Part shown: in pieces, positions 1 through 12,008 of the stretch | Numbering within the stretch: the stretch's first letter is position 1 | Layout of the letters: the number at the start of each line of letters is the position of its first letter | Assembly (NCBI RefSeq): GCF_029936995.1 | Contig: NZ_JAPYRE010000001.1 | Location: 744,001-808,000, forward strand | Length of the DNA stretch: 64,000 nucleotides | DNA from: Henriciella sp. | GTDB taxonomy: Bacteria > Pseudomonadota > Alphaproteobacteria > Caulobacterales > Hyphomonadaceae | Direction: 5' to 3' | The notes under the pieces: model-generated | What the model was told of the DNA's origin: nothing | Seen by the model: the letters and a program-made list of their open reading frames with translations, nothing else | Database searches by the model: none | Program-made: the position numbers and the translations under genes

Positions 1-1
1 T

Positions 2-1435
2 GAGCCGGGTACACAGCTCACCATGCGTACCTTCCACATCGGTGGTGCGGCCTCCGTGGCCGAGGAATCGTCGGTGGAATCGGCCTTTGAGGGCAAGATA
101 AAGTTCGAGAACGGTGACACCGTCACCCGCAGCGACAAGACGCTTGTCGTGGTTGGCCGTCAGATGTCCGTGTCGGTCATCGACGCAGACGGACGTACCC
201 GCCAGACCTTCAAGCCGGGTTATGGTACACGTGTTCACGTCAAGGACGGGGCCAAGGTCAAGCCGGGCGACAAGCTGGCTGACTGGGATCCGTTTGCCCA
301 GCCGCTGGTCTCTGAGATCGAGGGTGTTGCCAAGCTGATCGACGTTGTCGACGGCATGACAGCCCGCGACGAGACTGACGAAGCAACGGGCATTTCCTCC
401 CGCGTGATCGTCGACTATCGTGGTGGCAAGGGGAACGATCTTCGTCCGTCCGTGCTCATCGTTGACGACAAGGGTGAGGCCAAGACCCTGCCGAACGGTA
501 CTGAGGCCCGCTATCTTCTTTCGCCAGGGGCCATTCTCTCGGTCAATGACGGTGATGAAGTCGGTGCAGGTGACAGCCTGGCACGGACCTCGACAGGCGG
601 TGCGAAGACGAAGGACATTACCGGTGGTCTGCCGCGGGTCGCAGAACTCTTCGAGGCCCGCCGCCCGAAAGAGCATGCGGTCATCGCCGATATTGACGGG
701 CGTGTGTCCTATCTCCGCGACTACAAGAACAAGCGGAAGATTGCGATCCTGCCGGAAGAAGAGGGGGCCGACCCCGTCGAGTACCTCGTGCCGAAGAACA
801 AGCGTATTTCCTTCCAGGATGGTGATTTCATCCGCCGCGGGGAATATCTCGTCGATGGCAACCCTGCACCTCAGGACATTCTGAGCTCGCTTGGTATCGA
901 GGCGCTGGCCGAGTATCTCGTTGACGAGGTCCAGAAGGTGTATCGTCTGCAGGGCGTGCCGATCAACGACAAGCACATCGAAGTGGTTGTCCGGCAAATG
1001 CTGCAGAAGATCGAGATCACCGATCCGGGTACGACAACGCTGCTCAAGGGCGAGCATGTCGACCTGCTGGAACTCGACGAGGCCAATGCGGCCGTGCGCC
1101 GTTCGCGCAAGCAGGACCAGCGGGAAGCTTCCGGGGTTCCGGTTCTCCTTGGTATCACCAAGGCGTCCCTGCAGACGCGTAGCTTCATCTCCGCGGCATC
1201 GTTCCAGGAGACCACGCGCGTGCTCACCGAAGCTGCTATCCAGGGCAAGATGGACACGCTCGAAGGCCTCAAGGAAAACGTCATTGTCGGTCGCCTGATC
1301 CCTGCCGGGACCGGTGGCGGCATGCGTAATTTCCGCCGTGTGGCGGCCCAGCGCGACGCCAAGCTTCGGGCGAAGCGTCGTCAGGCTGCCGAAGAAGCAG
1401 CGGCTGCGCTTCCAGCGCCGGACGCTGCAGAATAG
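2..1435 (+). CDS. rpoC: RNA polymerase beta' subunit, C-terminal part (5' end outside window)
   Basis: This is the last 477 or so residues of RNA polymerase beta', which with beta forms the catalytic cleft. The reading frame is open from the first bases of the window, so the gene starts upstream; the methionine at position 23 lies inside the conserved block EPGTQLTMRTFHIGGAA and is not a start. Further recognisable beta' blocks are DITGGLPRVAELFEARRPK and the C-terminal region with ITKASLQTRSFISAASFQETTRVL and GRLIPAGTG. The end is a basic and Ala/Glu-rich tail. It precedes rpsL by 254 bp, the usual rpoBC-str order. Confidence 0.97.
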   Translation, partial: EPGTQLTMRTFHIGGAASVAEESSVESAFEGKIKFENGDTVTRSDKTLVVVGRQMSVSVIDADGRTRQTFKPGYGTRVHVKDGAKVKPGDKLADWDPFAQPLVSEIEGVAKLIDVVDGMTARDETDEATGISSRVIVDYRGGKGNDLRPSVLIVDDKGEAKTLPNGTEARYLLSPGAILSVNDGDEVGAGDSLARTSTGGAKTKDITGGLPRVAELFEARRPKEHAVIADIDGRVSYLRDYKNKRKIAILPEEEGADPVEYLVPKNKRISFQDGDFIRRGEYLVDGNPAPQDILSSLGIEALAEYLVDEVQKVYRLQGVPINDKHIEVVVRQMLQKIEITDPGTTTLLKGEHVDLLELDEANAAVRRSRKQDQREASGVPVLLGITKASLQTRSFISAASFQETTRVLTEAAIQGKMDTLEGLKENVIVGRLIPAGTGGGMRNFRRVAAQRDAKLRAKRRQAAEEAAAALPAPDAAE

Positions 1436-1479
1436 GCGGTGGAATGGACCCGGATCGCAGCCGCGAGGGTCAGCGAGAC

Positions 1480-1508
1480 TTGACGCGGCGGCTGCAGGGT
1501 CTTAACAC
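1480..1508 (+). promoter_or_regulatory. Candidate sigma70 promoter of the str operon
   Basis: TTGACG at 1480-1485 is followed after 16-17 bases by TTAACA/TAACAC around 1502-1508. It lies in the 254-bp gap between rpoC and rpsL and would give a leader of about 175 nt. The -10 match is moderate. I saw nothing else definite in this gap. Confidence 0.45.
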
Positions 1509-1689
1509 GCGCCGAACGCTGGCTGGGGTCATCCGTCTGGATGGCTCCGAGCGGCCCCGAAAATGGTGCCGCAAGCTGGCCTAGTAGAGAATTGTTGGTC
1601 CGGCCGGGTCAGTCATATGGCCCCGTCGGGCTATCTTGGTTTGAACTGGTCCAATGGGGCCAAAGTAGAAAGTAGTCAAAAAGGCCCTC

Positions 1690-2061
1690 ATGCCCACGAT
1701 TCAACAGCTTATCCGCAATCCGCGCAAACCGAAGCCTGCGCGTCAGAAGACACCCGCCCTGAAGGGCAACCCGCAACGCCGCGGCGTCTGCACTCGCGTC
1801 TACACGACGACGCCGAAGAAGCCGAACTCGGCGCTTCGGAAGGTGGCCAAGGTGCGTCTGACGACCGGCTTCGAATCGCTTTGCTATATCCCGGGTGAAG
1901 GTCACAACCTGCAGGAGCACTCCGTGGTCCTGATCCGTGGTGGCCGCGTCAAGGACCTTCCGGGTGTCCGCTATCATATCCTGCGTGGCGTACTCGATAC
2001 GCAGGGCGTCAAGAACCGTAAGCAACGCCGCTCGCACTACGGCGTGAAGAAGCCGAAGTAA
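1690..2061 (+). CDS. rpsL: 30S ribosomal protein S12
   Basis: S12 sits at the decoding centre of the 30S subunit and monitors codon-anticodon pairing. The 123-residue length is normal and the family blocks are clear: [11 protein letters not shown] at the N-terminus, [19 protein letters not shown] (the loop with the streptomycin-resistance Lys) and [20 protein letters not shown]. The Lys residues in PKKPNS and GRVKDLPG are present, so nothing predicts streptomycin resistance. First gene of the str operon; rpsG follows 12 bp later. The ribosome binding site is weak. Confidence 0.98.
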   Translation: MPTIQQLIRNPRKPKPARQKTPALKGNPQRRGVCTRVYTTTPKKPNSALRKVAKVRLTTGFESLCYIPGEGHNLQEHSVVLIRGGRVKDLPGVRYHILRGVLDTQGVKNRKQRRSHYGVKKPK

Positions 2062-2073
2062 GGGTCGTCAGCC

Positions 2074-2544
2074 ATGTCACGTCGTCACCGCGCCGAGAAA
2101 CGTCAGGTCCTACCGGATCCGAAGTTCAAGGACATCGTTATCTCGAAGTTCATGAATCAGATCATGCTCGACGGGAAGAAGTCGACCGCCGAGCGTATCG
2201 TATACGGTGCCTTCGATCTCGTTGAAGAGAAGGCGAAGAAAGACCCGGTTGAGGTCTTCCATTCCGCGCTTGAGGCCATTTCCCCGGCTGTCGAGGTTCG
2301 CTCCCGCCGCGTTGGTGGTGCGACCTATCAGGTGCCTGTCGAGGTTCGTCCCGAGCGTCGTCAGGCGCTGGCAATCCGCTGGCTGGCTGCTGCGGCTGGA
2401 TCGCGCAATGAGAACACCATGCGTGAGCGCCTTGCTGGCGAGCTGATGGATGCGTCCCAGGGGCGTGGCTCAGCCGTCAAGAAGCGCGAAGACACGCACA
2501 AGATGGCGGAAGCCAACCGCGCGTTCTCTCACTACCGCTGGTAA
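2074..2544 (+). CDS. rpsG: 30S ribosomal protein S7
   Basis: S7 binds the 3' major domain of 16S rRNA, starts assembly of the 30S head and contacts the E-site tRNA. The 156-residue protein has the standard alphaproteobacterial start [10 protein letters not shown] and the blocks [24 protein letters not shown] and the C-terminal AFSHYRW. It lies between rpsL and fusA, as in nearly all proteobacterial str operons. In E. coli S7 is the autoregulator of this operon; no equivalent leader is obvious here. Confidence 0.98.
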   Translation: MSRRHRAEKRQVLPDPKFKDIVISKFMNQIMLDGKKSTAERIVYGAFDLVEEKAKKDPVEVFHSALEAISPAVEVRSRRVGGATYQVPVEVRPERRQALAIRWLAAAAGSRNENTMRERLAGELMDASQGRGSAVKKREDTHKMAEANRAFSHYRW

Positions 2545-2595
2545 TCCCCACTTCTACGTTCTCCCTCCCGGAACCAGACAACAAAGGTAAGTCCT

Positions 2596-4740
<2,145 letters not shown>

Positions 4741-4761
4741 GTATTATTGCACTGCGTGACC

Positions 4762-4783
4762 GGTCCCGCGCACCAGCGGGACC
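4762..4783 (+). other. Intercistronic hairpin between fusA and tuf
   Basis: GGTCCCGC and GCGGGACC form a perfect 8-bp stem around a 6-nt loop. No T-run follows, so it is more likely an mRNA processing or stability element than a terminator. It lies in the 81-bp gap before the highly expressed tuf gene. Confidence 0.5.
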
Positions 4784-4821
4784 AAATACGGAAGATAGAT
4801 TGGAAGTGAAGGAGAGGCCCG

Positions 4822-6012
4822 ATGGCCAAGGCAAAGTTTGAGCGTAGCAAGCCTCACGTAAACATTGGAACGGTTGGCCATGTTGACCATGGCAAGACGA
4901 CGCTGACAGCGGCGATTACGCTGTGCCTGCACGAGGGCTGGGGCGGTGAGTCGAAGTCCTATGAGGACATCGACAACGCGCCGGAAGAGAAGGCCCGCGG
5001 CATCACCATCAACACGGCACACGTCGAGTACGAGACGGACAACCGTCACTATGCGCACGTCGACTGCCCCGGCCACGCTGACTATGTGAAGAACATGATC
5101 ACGGGTGCTGCGCAGATGGACGGTGCGATCCTGGTCGTGAACGCCGCAGACGGCCCGATGCCGCAGACGCGCGAGCACATCCTGCTGGCCCGCCAGGTTG
5201 GCGTTCCGGCGCTTGTCGTGTTCCTGAACAAGGTCGACCAGGTCGACGATCCGGAGCTTCTGGAGCTGGTCGAGATGGAAGTTCGCGAGCTTCTGTCCTC
5301 CTACGATTTCCCGGGCGACGACATTCCGATCGTTGCAGGCTCTGCGCTTGCGGCTGTTGAAGGCCGTGACGACGAGATCGGCAAGGACAAGATCATGGAG
5401 CTGATGGCGGCCGTGGACGAGTACATCCCGACCCCTGAGCGTCCGCTGGACAAGCCGTTCCTGATGCCGGTTGAGGACGTGTTCTCGATCTCCGGTCGCG
5501 GTACGGTTGTGACCGGCCGTGTCGAGACGGGCGTCATCAAGGTTGGCGAGGAAGTCGAGATTGTCGGCATCCGCGACACGAAGAAGACGACGGTTACGGG
5601 CGTTGAGATGTTCCGCAAGCTACTCGACCAGGGCCAGGCCGGCGACAATATCGGCGCGCTGATCCGTGGTGTTGAGCGTGACGGCGTCGAGCGTGGCCAG
5701 GTGCTGTGCAAGCCGGGTTCGATCACGCCGCACACGAGCTTCGAGGCCGAGGCCTACATCCTGACGAAGGAAGAGGGTGGCCGTCACACGCCGTTCTTCA
5801 CCAACTATCGTCCGCAGTTCTACTTCCGCACGACCGACGTGACGGGCATCGTGACGCTTCCGGCGGACAAGGAAATGGTCCTGCCGGGTGACAATGTGAA
5901 GATGGATGTCGAGCTGATCGCGCCGATCGCGATGGACCAGGGCCTGCGCTTTGCCATCCGTGAAGGCGGCCGCACCGTCGGTGCCGGCGTCGTCTCGAAC
6001 GTGAAATCGTAA
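4822..6012 (+). CDS. tuf: Translation elongation factor Tu (copy 1)
   Basis: EF-Tu delivers aminoacyl-tRNA to the ribosomal A site as a GTP complex. The 396-residue protein has the P-loop GHVDHGKTT (19-27), switch [23 protein letters not shown] (81-88) and NKVDQ (about 136), then beta-barrel domains 2 and 3. Start set by the universal [20 protein letters not shown] and the upstream AAGGAGAGG. It is the last gene of the str operon and ends at a strong terminator. The protein is identical to the second copy at 57314-58504. Confidence 0.98.
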   Translation: MAKAKFERSKPHVNIGTVGHVDHGKTTLTAAITLCLHEGWGGESKSYEDIDNAPEEKARGITINTAHVEYETDNRHYAHVDCPGHADYVKNMITGAAQMDGAILVVNAADGPMPQTREHILLARQVGVPALVVFLNKVDQVDDPELLELVEMEVRELLSSYDFPGDDIPIVAGSALAAVEGRDDEIGKDKIMELMAAVDEYIPTPERPLDKPFLMPVEDVFSISGRGTVVTGRVETGVIKVGEEVEIVGIRDTKKTTVTGVEMFRKLLDQGQAGDNIGALIRGVERDGVERGQVLCKPGSITPHTSFEAEAYILTKEEGGRHTPFFTNYRPQFYFRTTDVTGIVTLPADKEMVLPGDNVKMDVELIAPIAMDQGLRFAIREGGRTVGAGVVSNVKS

Positions 6013-6045
6013 GACACACAGCCAGCCGCACAGGCTGACAGTATC

Positions 6046-6077
6046 AAGGGCCGCCCCCAACAGGGCGGCCCTTTTTT
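6046..6077 (+). terminator. Rho-independent terminator of the str operon
   Basis: AAGGGCCGCCC pairs with GGGCGGCCCTT across a 6-nt loop, giving an 11-bp stem that runs into a T6 tract. The identical structure, with one G-U pair, follows the second tuf gene. Confidence 0.92.
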
Positions 6078-6271
6078 GTTGAAGATGTGTAGCGTGCCAC
6101 CGGTGCGGTGCGCGGGGGCGATTCGTGCAGAGTCAGAGTGTTTTTGTGCGTATGCCGGGAATGTCTGTCTTGGGGGCAGCTCAAACGGCTGTGTTCCCTG
6201 TTATGATAGCCTCGAGTGCCGCTCAGGTGCAGGTAATATGTGAGCCGCTGCAAAGAATCCGTCGCGGAGAG

Positions 6272-6300
6272 TTGACGAGGCTTTGGTAATCCCATACACC
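6272..6300 (+). promoter_or_regulatory. Sigma70-like promoter of the S10 operon
   Basis: TTGACG (6272-6277), a 17-bp spacer and TACACC (6295-6300) give a good housekeeping promoter in the 350 bp between the tuf terminator and rpsJ. Transcription would start near 6307 with a leader of about 128 nt. The leader could host L4-type autoregulation, but I see no recognisable E. coli-like structure. The rest of the gap (6085-6271) holds no supported feature. Confidence 0.65.
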
Positions 6301-6434
6301 GCGCCCTTCGAAGGGTCGGCTGTGCCTGTTCCGGCAAACGCTTCCCACCGAACTAGACAATTCAGCCGATTGCGTCCGGGCGCTTCTTAAGCGTGCGCCT
6401 AGGCGCTTCATTCATGTGGACGGGATACCGTACG

Positions 6435-6755
6435 ATGGACAAACAAAATATCCGGATCAGGTTGAAAGCCTTCGACCACCGCGCCCTCGACCTGTCGGCG
6501 AAGGAGATCGTCTCCACCGCCAAGCGTACAGGCGCAGACGTGCGCGGGCCGATTCCGCTTCCAACCCGCATTGAGCGTTTCACCGTGAACCGTTCGCCGC
6601 ACATCGACAAGAAGTCTCGTGACCAGTTCGAGATTCGTACGCACAAGCGCATTCTCGACATTGTCGATCCGACCCCGCAGACGGTCGATGCGCTCATGAA
6701 GCTCGATCTGTCGGCTGGCGTCGGCATTGAAATCAAACTTGAGGGAGCGCGCTAG
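6435..6755 (+). CDS. rpsJ: 30S ribosomal protein S10 / NusE
   Basis: S10 is part of the 30S head and also acts as NusE in transcription antitermination and transcription-translation coupling with NusG. The start was set at the family N-terminus [16 protein letters not shown] rather than the longer open frame from 6393, giving 106 residues. Blocks [31 protein letters not shown] are typical. First gene of the S10 operon, preceded by a clear promoter; rplC begins 2 bp after its stop. Confidence 0.97.
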   Translation: MDKQNIRIRLKAFDHRALDLSAKEIVSTAKRTGADVRGPIPLPTRIERFTVNRSPHIDKKSRDQFEIRTHKRILDIVDPTPQTVDALMKLDLSAGVGIEIKLEGAR

Positions 6756-6757
6756 AG

Positions 6758-7555
6758 ATGGCTCTTCCGTCAGACCGTACCGGCGTCATTGCCCAGAAGC
6801 TCGGCATGACGCGTATCTTCAACGAGGATGGCCGTCACGTTCCTGTGACCGTGCTGTCGCTCGATGGTTGCCAGGTTGTGGGTCTTCGCACTGATGAGGA
6901 TCGCGAAGTTTCCGTGAACCGCGGCAAAAAGAAGGAAAAGACAAACGTTACCCGGAATGATGGCTATCGCGCCGTCGTCATGGGTGCGGGTGAAGCCAAG
7001 GCCAAGCGTACCGCCAAGGCGCAGCGCGAAGCGTTCGCCAAGGCCGGTGTTGCGCCGAAGCGCAAGCTCGTTGAGTTCCGCGTTAAGGGCGAGGCGATGC
7101 CGGAGGTTGGTGCAGAGGTTGTTGCTGACCACTTTGCTGTCGGTCAGCGCGTCGATGTTGCCGGTGTAACTCTCGGTCGTGGTTTCTCCGGCGCTATGAA
7201 GCGCTGGAACTTCGGTGGTCTTCGCGCGACGCACGGTGTTTCCGTGTCGCACCGCGCTGTTGGCTCCACCGGTCAGTGCCAGGACCCGGGCAAGGTCTTC
7301 AAGGGCAAGAAAATGCCGGGCCACTATGGCGTCGAGCGTGTCACCGTCCAGAACCTGGAGGTTGTGCGTACCGATGCCGAGCGTGGGCTGATCCTCGTAA
7401 AGGGTGCAATTCCCGGACATGACGGGTCGTACGTTGAGGTTCGTGATGCTTCTAAGCTGCCGCTGCATGGTGATGCGCCAGCAGAAGGCTCCTTCCGTGG
7501 CAAGAATGGCGCTGGCCAGAAGGCTGATGCCGAAAATGCGGAGGCTGGTGAATAA
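6758..7555 (+). CDS. rplC: 50S ribosomal protein L3
   Basis: L3 binds near the 3' end of 23S rRNA, is one of the first proteins in 50S assembly and reaches towards the peptidyl transferase centre. The protein is 265 residues, longer than the about 210 of E. coli because of a C-terminal extension with [15 protein letters not shown], common among alphaproteobacteria. Family blocks: [28 protein letters not shown] and [33 protein letters not shown]. The stop overlaps the rplD start as TAATG, so the two are translationally coupled. Confidence 0.97.
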   Translation: MALPSDRTGVIAQKLGMTRIFNEDGRHVPVTVLSLDGCQVVGLRTDEDREVSVNRGKKKEKTNVTRNDGYRAVVMGAGEAKAKRTAKAQREAFAKAGVAPKRKLVEFRVKGEAMPEVGAEVVADHFAVGQRVDVAGVTLGRGFSGAMKRWNFGGLRATHGVSVSHRAVGSTGQCQDPGKVFKGKKMPGHYGVERVTVQNLEVVRTDAERGLILVKGAIPGHDGSYVEVRDASKLPLHGDAPAEGSFRGKNGAGQKADAENAEAGE

Positions 7556-8199
7556 TGGAACTCGCAGTCAAGACACTCGACGGTAAGGCAGCTGGTAAGG
7601 CGACGGTGGATCCCGCCGTCTTCGGCCTTGAGGATATACGTGCAGACCTTCTGCACCGCACGGTTCGCTGGCAGCTTGCCAAGCGTCAGGCTGGCACTCA
7701 CAAGACGCAGGAGCGTGGTGATGTGTCTGTCACAACCAAGAAGTACATTCGCCAGAAGGGTTCCGGCGGTGCGCGTCATGGTGCTCGTAATGCTGGCATC
7801 TTTGTTGGTGGCGCAGTTGCGCACGGGCCGCGGGTTCGTAGCCATGCGCACGACCTGCCGAAAAAGGTTCGCAAGCTCGCGCTAGCGCATGCCCTGTCCT
7901 CGAAGGTGAAGGATGGCTCCCTGATCGTGGTCAGTGAAGCCAAGCTGGATGAGGCGAAAACCAAGGACCTGTCGGCCAAGTTCAAGGCGCTCGGTGTCGA
8001 GAATGCCCTGATTATTGCCGGTGGTGAAGTTGAGGCAAACTTCGCCAAGGCTGCGCGGAACATTCCGAATATTGATGTGCTGCCGGTCGCTGGCCTGAAT
8101 GTTTATGACATTCTTCGCCGCAAGCAGCTGGTTATTACCAAGGAAGCCCTGGAAGGCATCGGTGCGCGCTTCGACGTGAATGCGAAAGAGGGGAAGTAG
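7555..8199 (+). CDS. rplD: 50S ribosomal protein L4
   Basis: L4 binds domain I of 23S rRNA with an extended loop lining the peptide exit tunnel. In E. coli it also represses its own operon. The 214-residue product has the tunnel-loop region [20 protein letters not shown] and the conserved [17 protein letters not shown]. Its ATG shares a base with the rplC stop. rplW starts 3 bp after its end. Confidence 0.97.
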   Translation: MELAVKTLDGKAAGKATVDPAVFGLEDIRADLLHRTVRWQLAKRQAGTHKTQERGDVSVTTKKYIRQKGSGGARHGARNAGIFVGGAVAHGPRVRSHAHDLPKKVRKLALAHALSSKVKDGSLIVVSEAKLDEAKTKDLSAKFKALGVENALIIAGGEVEANFAKAARNIPNIDVLPVAGLNVYDILRRKQLVITKEALEGIGARFDVNAKEGK

Positions 8200-8202
8200 G
8201 TT

Positions 8203-8502
8203 ATGGCTGACGTGAAACCACATCATTACGACTCGCTTCTCGCGCCGATCATCACTGAAAAGTCGACGCTGCTTGCGGAAGAAAACAAGATTGTTTTCGA
8301 GGTTCCGCTGACAGCGAACAAGTCTGACATCAGGGATGCCGTGCAAACGCTGTTCAAGGTCGATGTGACCAAGGTCAACACGATCCGGATCAAGGGCAAG
8401 ACAAAGCGCTTTCGTGGCAAGACCGGTTTCCGGTCTGACTTCAAGAAAGCGATTGTTACCCTCAAGGACGGTCAGTCCGTTGATATCACGACCGGGCTGT
8501 AG
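8203..8502 (+). CDS. rplW: 50S ribosomal protein L23
   Basis: L23 lies at the mouth of the exit tunnel and is the docking site for trigger factor and SRP. The 99-residue product shows the typical [11 protein letters not shown] near the N-terminus and [17 protein letters not shown] near the C-terminus. Located between rplD and rplB with gaps of 3 and 9 bp, as expected in the S10 operon. Confidence 0.96.
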   Translation: MADVKPHHYDSLLAPIITEKSTLLAEENKIVFEVPLTANKSDIRDAVQTLFKVDVTKVNTIRIKGKTKRFRGKTGFRSDFKKAIVTLKDGQSVDITTGL

Positions 8503-8511
8503 GAGAGGATA

Positions 8512-9342
8512 ATGGCACTTAAGACTTTCAATCCGACATCTCCCGGTCAGCGTCAGCTTGTCATCGTTGACAAGACGGGGCTGCACAAGGGGCGTCCGGT
8601 CAAGGCTCTTACAGAAGGCCTGACTAAATCCGGTGGCCGCAACAATCGTGGCCGTGTCACGGTGCGTGGTGTCGGTGGTGGCGCAAAGCGCCTTTATCGC
8701 AAGATCGATTTCAAGCGTAACCGCTGGGAAGATCCCGCGACAGTCGAGCGTCTCGAATATGACCCGAACCGCACGGCTTTCATCGCGCTGATCAAGTATA
8801 AGAATGGTGATCAGGCTTACATCATTGCGCCTCAGCGTCTTGCTGTCGGTGACACAATCGTCACTTCGAAAACAGCGGACATCAAGCCGGGTAATGTCCT
8901 GCCGCTCAAAAACATTCCAGTGGGCACGATCGTTCACAATGTCGAGCTGAAGCCGCAGAAGGGTGCGCAGCTTGCGCGTTCTGCTGGTACGTATGTCCAG
9001 ATTGTGGGCCGTGACGCAGGCTATGCGCAGATCAAGCTTTCTTCTGGTGAGCTTCGCATGGTGCCTGATGGCTGCCTGGCTGCTGTCGGTGCCGTGTCGA
9101 ACCCCGACAATATGAACAAGGTTCTGTCGAAAGCCGGTCGTGCCCGTTACCTGGGCAAGCGTCCGAAGGTTCGCGGTGTTGCCATGAACCCGATCGATCA
9201 CCCGCACGGTGGTGGTGAAGGCAAGTCCTCAGGCGGACGTCACCCTGTGACGCCGTGGGGCCGCAAGACCCGCGGTCCGAAAACCCGTAAGACGAAGGCT
9301 TCGGATCGTCTGATCATCCGTCGCCGTAACGCGAAGCGCTAG
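8512..9342 (+). CDS. rplB: 50S ribosomal protein L2
   Basis: L2 is needed for 30S-50S association and for building the peptidyl transferase centre. The 276-residue protein begins [17 protein letters not shown] and carries the signature [23 protein letters not shown] with the conserved His, followed by the basic tail [16 protein letters not shown] good AGGAGAGG site precedes the ATG. Confidence 0.98.
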   Translation: MALKTFNPTSPGQRQLVIVDKTGLHKGRPVKALTEGLTKSGGRNNRGRVTVRGVGGGAKRLYRKIDFKRNRWEDPATVERLEYDPNRTAFIALIKYKNGDQAYIIAPQRLAVGDTIVTSKTADIKPGNVLPLKNIPVGTIVHNVELKPQKGAQLARSAGTYVQIVGRDAGYAQIKLSSGELRMVPDGCLAAVGAVSNPDNMNKVLSKAGRARYLGKRPKVRGVAMNPIDHPHGGGEGKSSGGRHPVTPWGRKTRGPKTRKTKASDRLIIRRRNAKR

Positions 9343-9356
9343 GGAGCGAAGAGAAG

Positions 9357-9635
9357 ATGCCACGTTCCGTCTGGAAAGGCCCGTTTGTCGACGGCTATCT
9401 GCTCAAGAAGGCAGAAAACGCGCACGCTTCCGAGCGCCGCGAAGTGATCAAGACCTGGTCGCGCCGTTCGACGATCATGCCGCAATTCGTTGGCCTGAAC
9501 TTTCAGGTCCACAATGGAAACAAGTTCGTTCCTGTCCTCGTTAGCGAGGAGATGGTCGGTCACAAGTTTGGCGAGTTCGCGCCGACGCGGACCTATTATG
9601 GTCACGGCGCCGACAAGAAAGCGAAGAGGAAGTAG
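9357..9635 (+). CDS. rpsS: 30S ribosomal protein S19
   Basis: S19 forms a complex with S13 in the 30S head and touches the A-site tRNA. The 92-residue protein has the family start [17 protein letters not shown] and the block [19 protein letters not shown] with [13 protein letters not shown]. It sits between rplB and rplV, with rplV starting 2 bp after its stop. Confidence 0.97.
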   Translation: MPRSVWKGPFVDGYLLKKAENAHASERREVIKTWSRRSTIMPQFVGLNFQVHNGNKFVPVLVSEEMVGHKFGEFAPTRTYYGHGADKKAKRK

Positions 9636-9637
9636 CC

Positions 9638-10027
9638 ATGAGTAAGGCAAAGAATCCTCCGAAGCAGGCGTCTAATGAATCGCGTGCCGTCCTGCGGATG
9701 TATCGTTCCAGCCCGCAGAAGCTGAACCTGCTGGCCCAGCAGATCCGCGGCCTGCCTGTTCAGAAGGCGATGGACGAGATGAAGTTTTCGCGCAAGCGCG
9801 CCGCCCAGGACGTCTACAAGACCCTGTATTCGGCGATGTCGAATGCTGAGAACAATCACGGGCTTGATATCGACAGCCTGGTGGTTGCCGAGGCGCACGT
9901 CGGCAAGAACCTGGTCATGAAGCGTATCCGCGCTCGTGCACGGGGTAGGGCATCGCGCATCATGAAACCATTCTCGCAGCTGACTATCGTGCTGCGTGAC
10001 ACATCAGTTGAAGCGGAGGCCGCGTAA
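9638..10027 (+). CDS. rplV: 50S ribosomal protein L22
   Basis: L22 contributes a long beta-hairpin to the exit tunnel, the site of some macrolide-resistance mutations and of nascent-chain stalling. The 129-residue product includes [20 protein letters not shown] and the hairpin region [26 protein letters not shown]. Its stop overlaps the rpsC start by one base (TAATG), indicating coupling. Confidence 0.97.
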   Translation: MSKAKNPPKQASNESRAVLRMYRSSPQKLNLLAQQIRGLPVQKAMDEMKFSRKRAAQDVYKTLYSAMSNAENNHGLDIDSLVVAEAHVGKNLVMKRIRARARGRASRIMKPFSQLTIVLRDTSVEAEAA

Positions 10028-10761
10028 TGGGCCAGAAGATCAATCCCGTTGGGTTCCGTCTTGGTGTCAACCGGACCTGGGACAGCCGCTGGTATGCGGA
10101 TGCGGCCGACTATGGCCGTCTTGTCCACGAGGATCTGAAGATCCGTAAGGCGATTAAGGACCAGCTGAAGCAGGCCGGTATCTCGCGCATCGTGATCGAG
10201 CGTCCGCACAAGAAGTGCATCGTGACGATCCACACAGCGCGGCCCGGGCTTGTCATCGGCAAGAAGGGTGCGGACATCGAAGTGCTTCGCAAGAAGCTCT
10301 CCAAGATGACTGAAGACGAGGTTCGTGTGAACCTGGTTGAGATCCGCAAGCCTGAAATCGATGCCACGCTGGTTGCCGAAGACATCGCCCGCCAGCTTGA
10401 GCGCCGCGGCTCTTTCCGTCGCGCGATGAAGCGCTCGATCCAGAATTCCATGCGTCTTGGTGCGCTGGGTATTCGTGTCATGGTTTCTGGCCGTCTGGGC
10501 GGGACTGAGATTGCGCGTACCGAGCAGTATGCTGAAGGGTCTGTCCCACTGCATACGCTGCGCGCCGACATCGATTATGGCACCGCCGAAGCAGAGACGA
10601 CCTATGGCATCATTGGTGTGAAGGTCTGGATCTACAAGGGCGAGATCATGGAGCACGACCCGATGGCTCAGGACCGCAAGGCCGAAGACTCCGGTCAGGC
10701 GCGTGCTCGTTCGACCAATCAGCGCGGCCCGGCTTCCGGTCCGCAAGGTGCAGGAGCGTAA
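10027..10761 (+). CDS. rpsC: 30S ribosomal protein S3
   Basis: S3 lines the mRNA entry channel and contributes to helicase activity of the ribosome. The 244-residue protein starts [16 protein letters not shown], has the KH domain motif [18 protein letters not shown] (about residues 75-92) and the block [20 protein letters not shown]. It ends in a Gln/Ser/Gly-rich basic tail. Overlaps rplV by one base; rplP follows after 3 bp. Confidence 0.97.
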   Translation: MGQKINPVGFRLGVNRTWDSRWYADAADYGRLVHEDLKIRKAIKDQLKQAGISRIVIERPHKKCIVTIHTARPGLVIGKKGADIEVLRKKLSKMTEDEVRVNLVEIRKPEIDATLVAEDIARQLERRGSFRRAMKRSIQNSMRLGALGIRVMVSGRLGGTEIARTEQYAEGSVPLHTLRADIDYGTAEAETTYGIIGVKVWIYKGEIMEHDPMAQDRKAEDSGQARARSTNQRGPASGPQGAGA

Positions 10762-10764
10762 ACG

Positions 10765-11181
10765 ATGCTGCAGCCGAAACGCACAAAATACCGTAAGGCC
10801 TTCAAGGGCCGGATCACGGGCAAGGCAAAGGGTGGTTACACTCTGTCCTTTGGCAGCTTTGGTCTGAAGGCTCTCGAGCCGGAGCGCGTGACCGCGCGTC
10901 AGATCGAGGCGACACGCCGTGCCGTGACGCGTGAGATGAAGCGTCAGGGCAAGGTCTGGATCCGTGTTTTCCCGGATACCCCTGTGTCTGCCAAGCCGAT
11001 CGAGGTTCGTATGGGTAAGGGTAAGGGCTCGGTTGACCGTTGGGTCGCCCGCGTTGCGCCTGGCCGTATCCTGTTCGAAATCGACGGCGTGCCGGATGAG
11101 GTGGCCCTGGAAGCTCTCCGCCTCGGCGCTGCGAAGCTGCCGATCAAGACCAAGATCATCAAACGCATTGAGGGGATCTAG
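10765..11181 (+). CDS. rplP: 50S ribosomal protein L16
   Basis: L16 organises the A-site side of the 50S subunit and is one of the last proteins to be assembled. The 138-residue protein begins [16 protein letters not shown] and contains the block [29 protein letters not shown] (here with RQGK at the start) and the downstream [15 protein letters not shown]. Usual position between rpsC and rpmC. Confidence 0.97.
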   Translation: MLQPKRTKYRKAFKGRITGKAKGGYTLSFGSFGLKALEPERVTARQIEATRRAVTREMKRQGKVWIRVFPDTPVSAKPIEVRMGKGKGSVDRWVARVAPGRILFEIDGVPDEVALEALRLGAAKLPIKTKIIKRIEGI

Positions 11182-11183
11182 AG

Positions 11184-11387
11184 ATGAAAATCGCTGATTT
11201 GCGTTCCAAGAGCAAAGACCAGCTCCAGGATCAGCTGACACAGCTGAAAAAGGAGCAGTTTAACCTCCGTTTCCAGCAGGCCACCGGTCAGCTGGAGAAG
11301 ACGGCCCGCGTCAAGGAAGTCCGCCGCGATATCGCGCGTGTGAAGACCCTGCTTCGCGAACAGGCCCAGACGGAAGCCGAGGCGTAG
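11184..11387 (+). CDS. rpmC: 50S ribosomal protein L29
   Basis: L29 is a small helical protein next to L23 near the tunnel exit and helps form the SRP and trigger factor site. The 67-residue protein has the standard pattern [17 protein letters not shown], a [17 protein letters not shown] core and [16 protein letters not shown] helix. It starts 2 bp after rplP. Confidence 0.95.
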   Translation: MKIADLRSKSKDQLQDQLTQLKKEQFNLRFQQATGQLEKTARVKEVRRDIARVKTLLREQAQTEAEA

Positions 11388-11396
11388 GAGAAAGTC

Positions 11397-11642
11397 ATGC
11401 CGAAACGCGTAATGGAAGGCGTCGTGGTTTCCACCAAGCAGGACAAGACGGCTGTGGTCCGTATCGACCGCACCTTCCTGCATCCTGTGATGAAGAAGAT
11501 CGTGCGCCGTTCGAAGAAGTATCATGCTCACGACGAGACCAATTCGGCCGTCGAGGGGCAACGTGTCACCATTCAGGAGTGCCCCCCGCGCTCCAAGCTG
11601 AAAACCTGGGAAGTTGTTCCGGGCGATGGAGCTGACGCATGA
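11397..11642 (+). CDS. rpsQ: 30S ribosomal protein S17
   Basis: S17 is an OB-fold protein that binds 16S rRNA early in assembly of the 30S body. The 81-residue protein begins [21 protein letters not shown] and has the block [19 protein letters not shown] followed by [13 protein letters not shown]. Its last four bases overlap the rplN start (ATGA), a coupling arrangement. Confidence 0.96.
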   Translation: MPKRVMEGVVVSTKQDKTAVVRIDRTFLHPVMKKIVRRSKKYHAHDETNSAVEGQRVTIQECPPRSKLKTWEVVPGDGADA

Positions 11643-12007
11643 TCCAGATGCAATCCAACCTCAGGGTCGCTGACAATTCCGGCGCCCGCCGTGTCCAGTG
11701 CATCAAGGTGCTGGGTGGTGCAGGACGCCGTTATGCGTCTGTCGGTGACATCATCGTTGTCTCCGTCAAGGAAGCGATCCCGACGGGCCGCGTGAAAAAA
11801 GGCGAAGTTCGCCGCGCGGTTGTTGTTCGTATCGCTAAGGACATCATGCGTCCTGACGGCTCGGTTATCCGTTTTGACACCAACGCTGCCGTGCTGGTGA
11901 ACAATGCGGGCGAGCCGCTCGGTACACGGATCTTCGGCCCGGTCCCGCGCGAACTTCGCGCCAAGAACCACATGAAGATCGTCTCACTGGCTCCGGAGGT
12001 GCTCTAA
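11639..12007 (+). CDS. rplN: 50S ribosomal protein L14
   Basis: L14 is part of the subunit interface and binds the silencing factor RsfS. The 122-residue protein starts [27 protein letters not shown] and carries [13 protein letters not shown] and [29 protein letters not shown], all family signatures. Overlaps rpsQ by 4 bp; rplX begins 1 bp after its stop. Confidence 0.98.
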   Translation: MIQMQSNLRVADNSGARRVQCIKVLGGAGRRYASVGDIIVVSVKEAIPTGRVKKGEVRRAVVVRIAKDIMRPDGSVIRFDTNAAVLVNNAGEPLGTRIFGPVPRELRAKNHMKIVSLAPEVL

Positions 12008-12008
12008 G

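Larger units (their letters stand above)
4821..6084 (+). repeat. tuf repeat, copy 1 (1264 bp)
   Basis: This block is repeated in direct orientation at 57313-58576. Reading both copies side by side I found a single mismatch, C at 6051 against T at 58543, in the terminator stem; the whole coding region is identical. Identity starts one base before the ATG and ends 15 bases or so past the terminator hairpin. The pattern fits gene conversion between duplicate tuf genes. Confidence 0.95.

Noticed and set aside
7882-9207. A 441-codon minus-strand frame across rplD, rplW and rplB
   Set aside because: It crosses three certain ribosomal protein genes and has no recognisable domain.
9856-11241. A 461-codon minus-strand frame across rplV, rpsC and rplP
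   Set aside because: Shadow frame over conserved genes.
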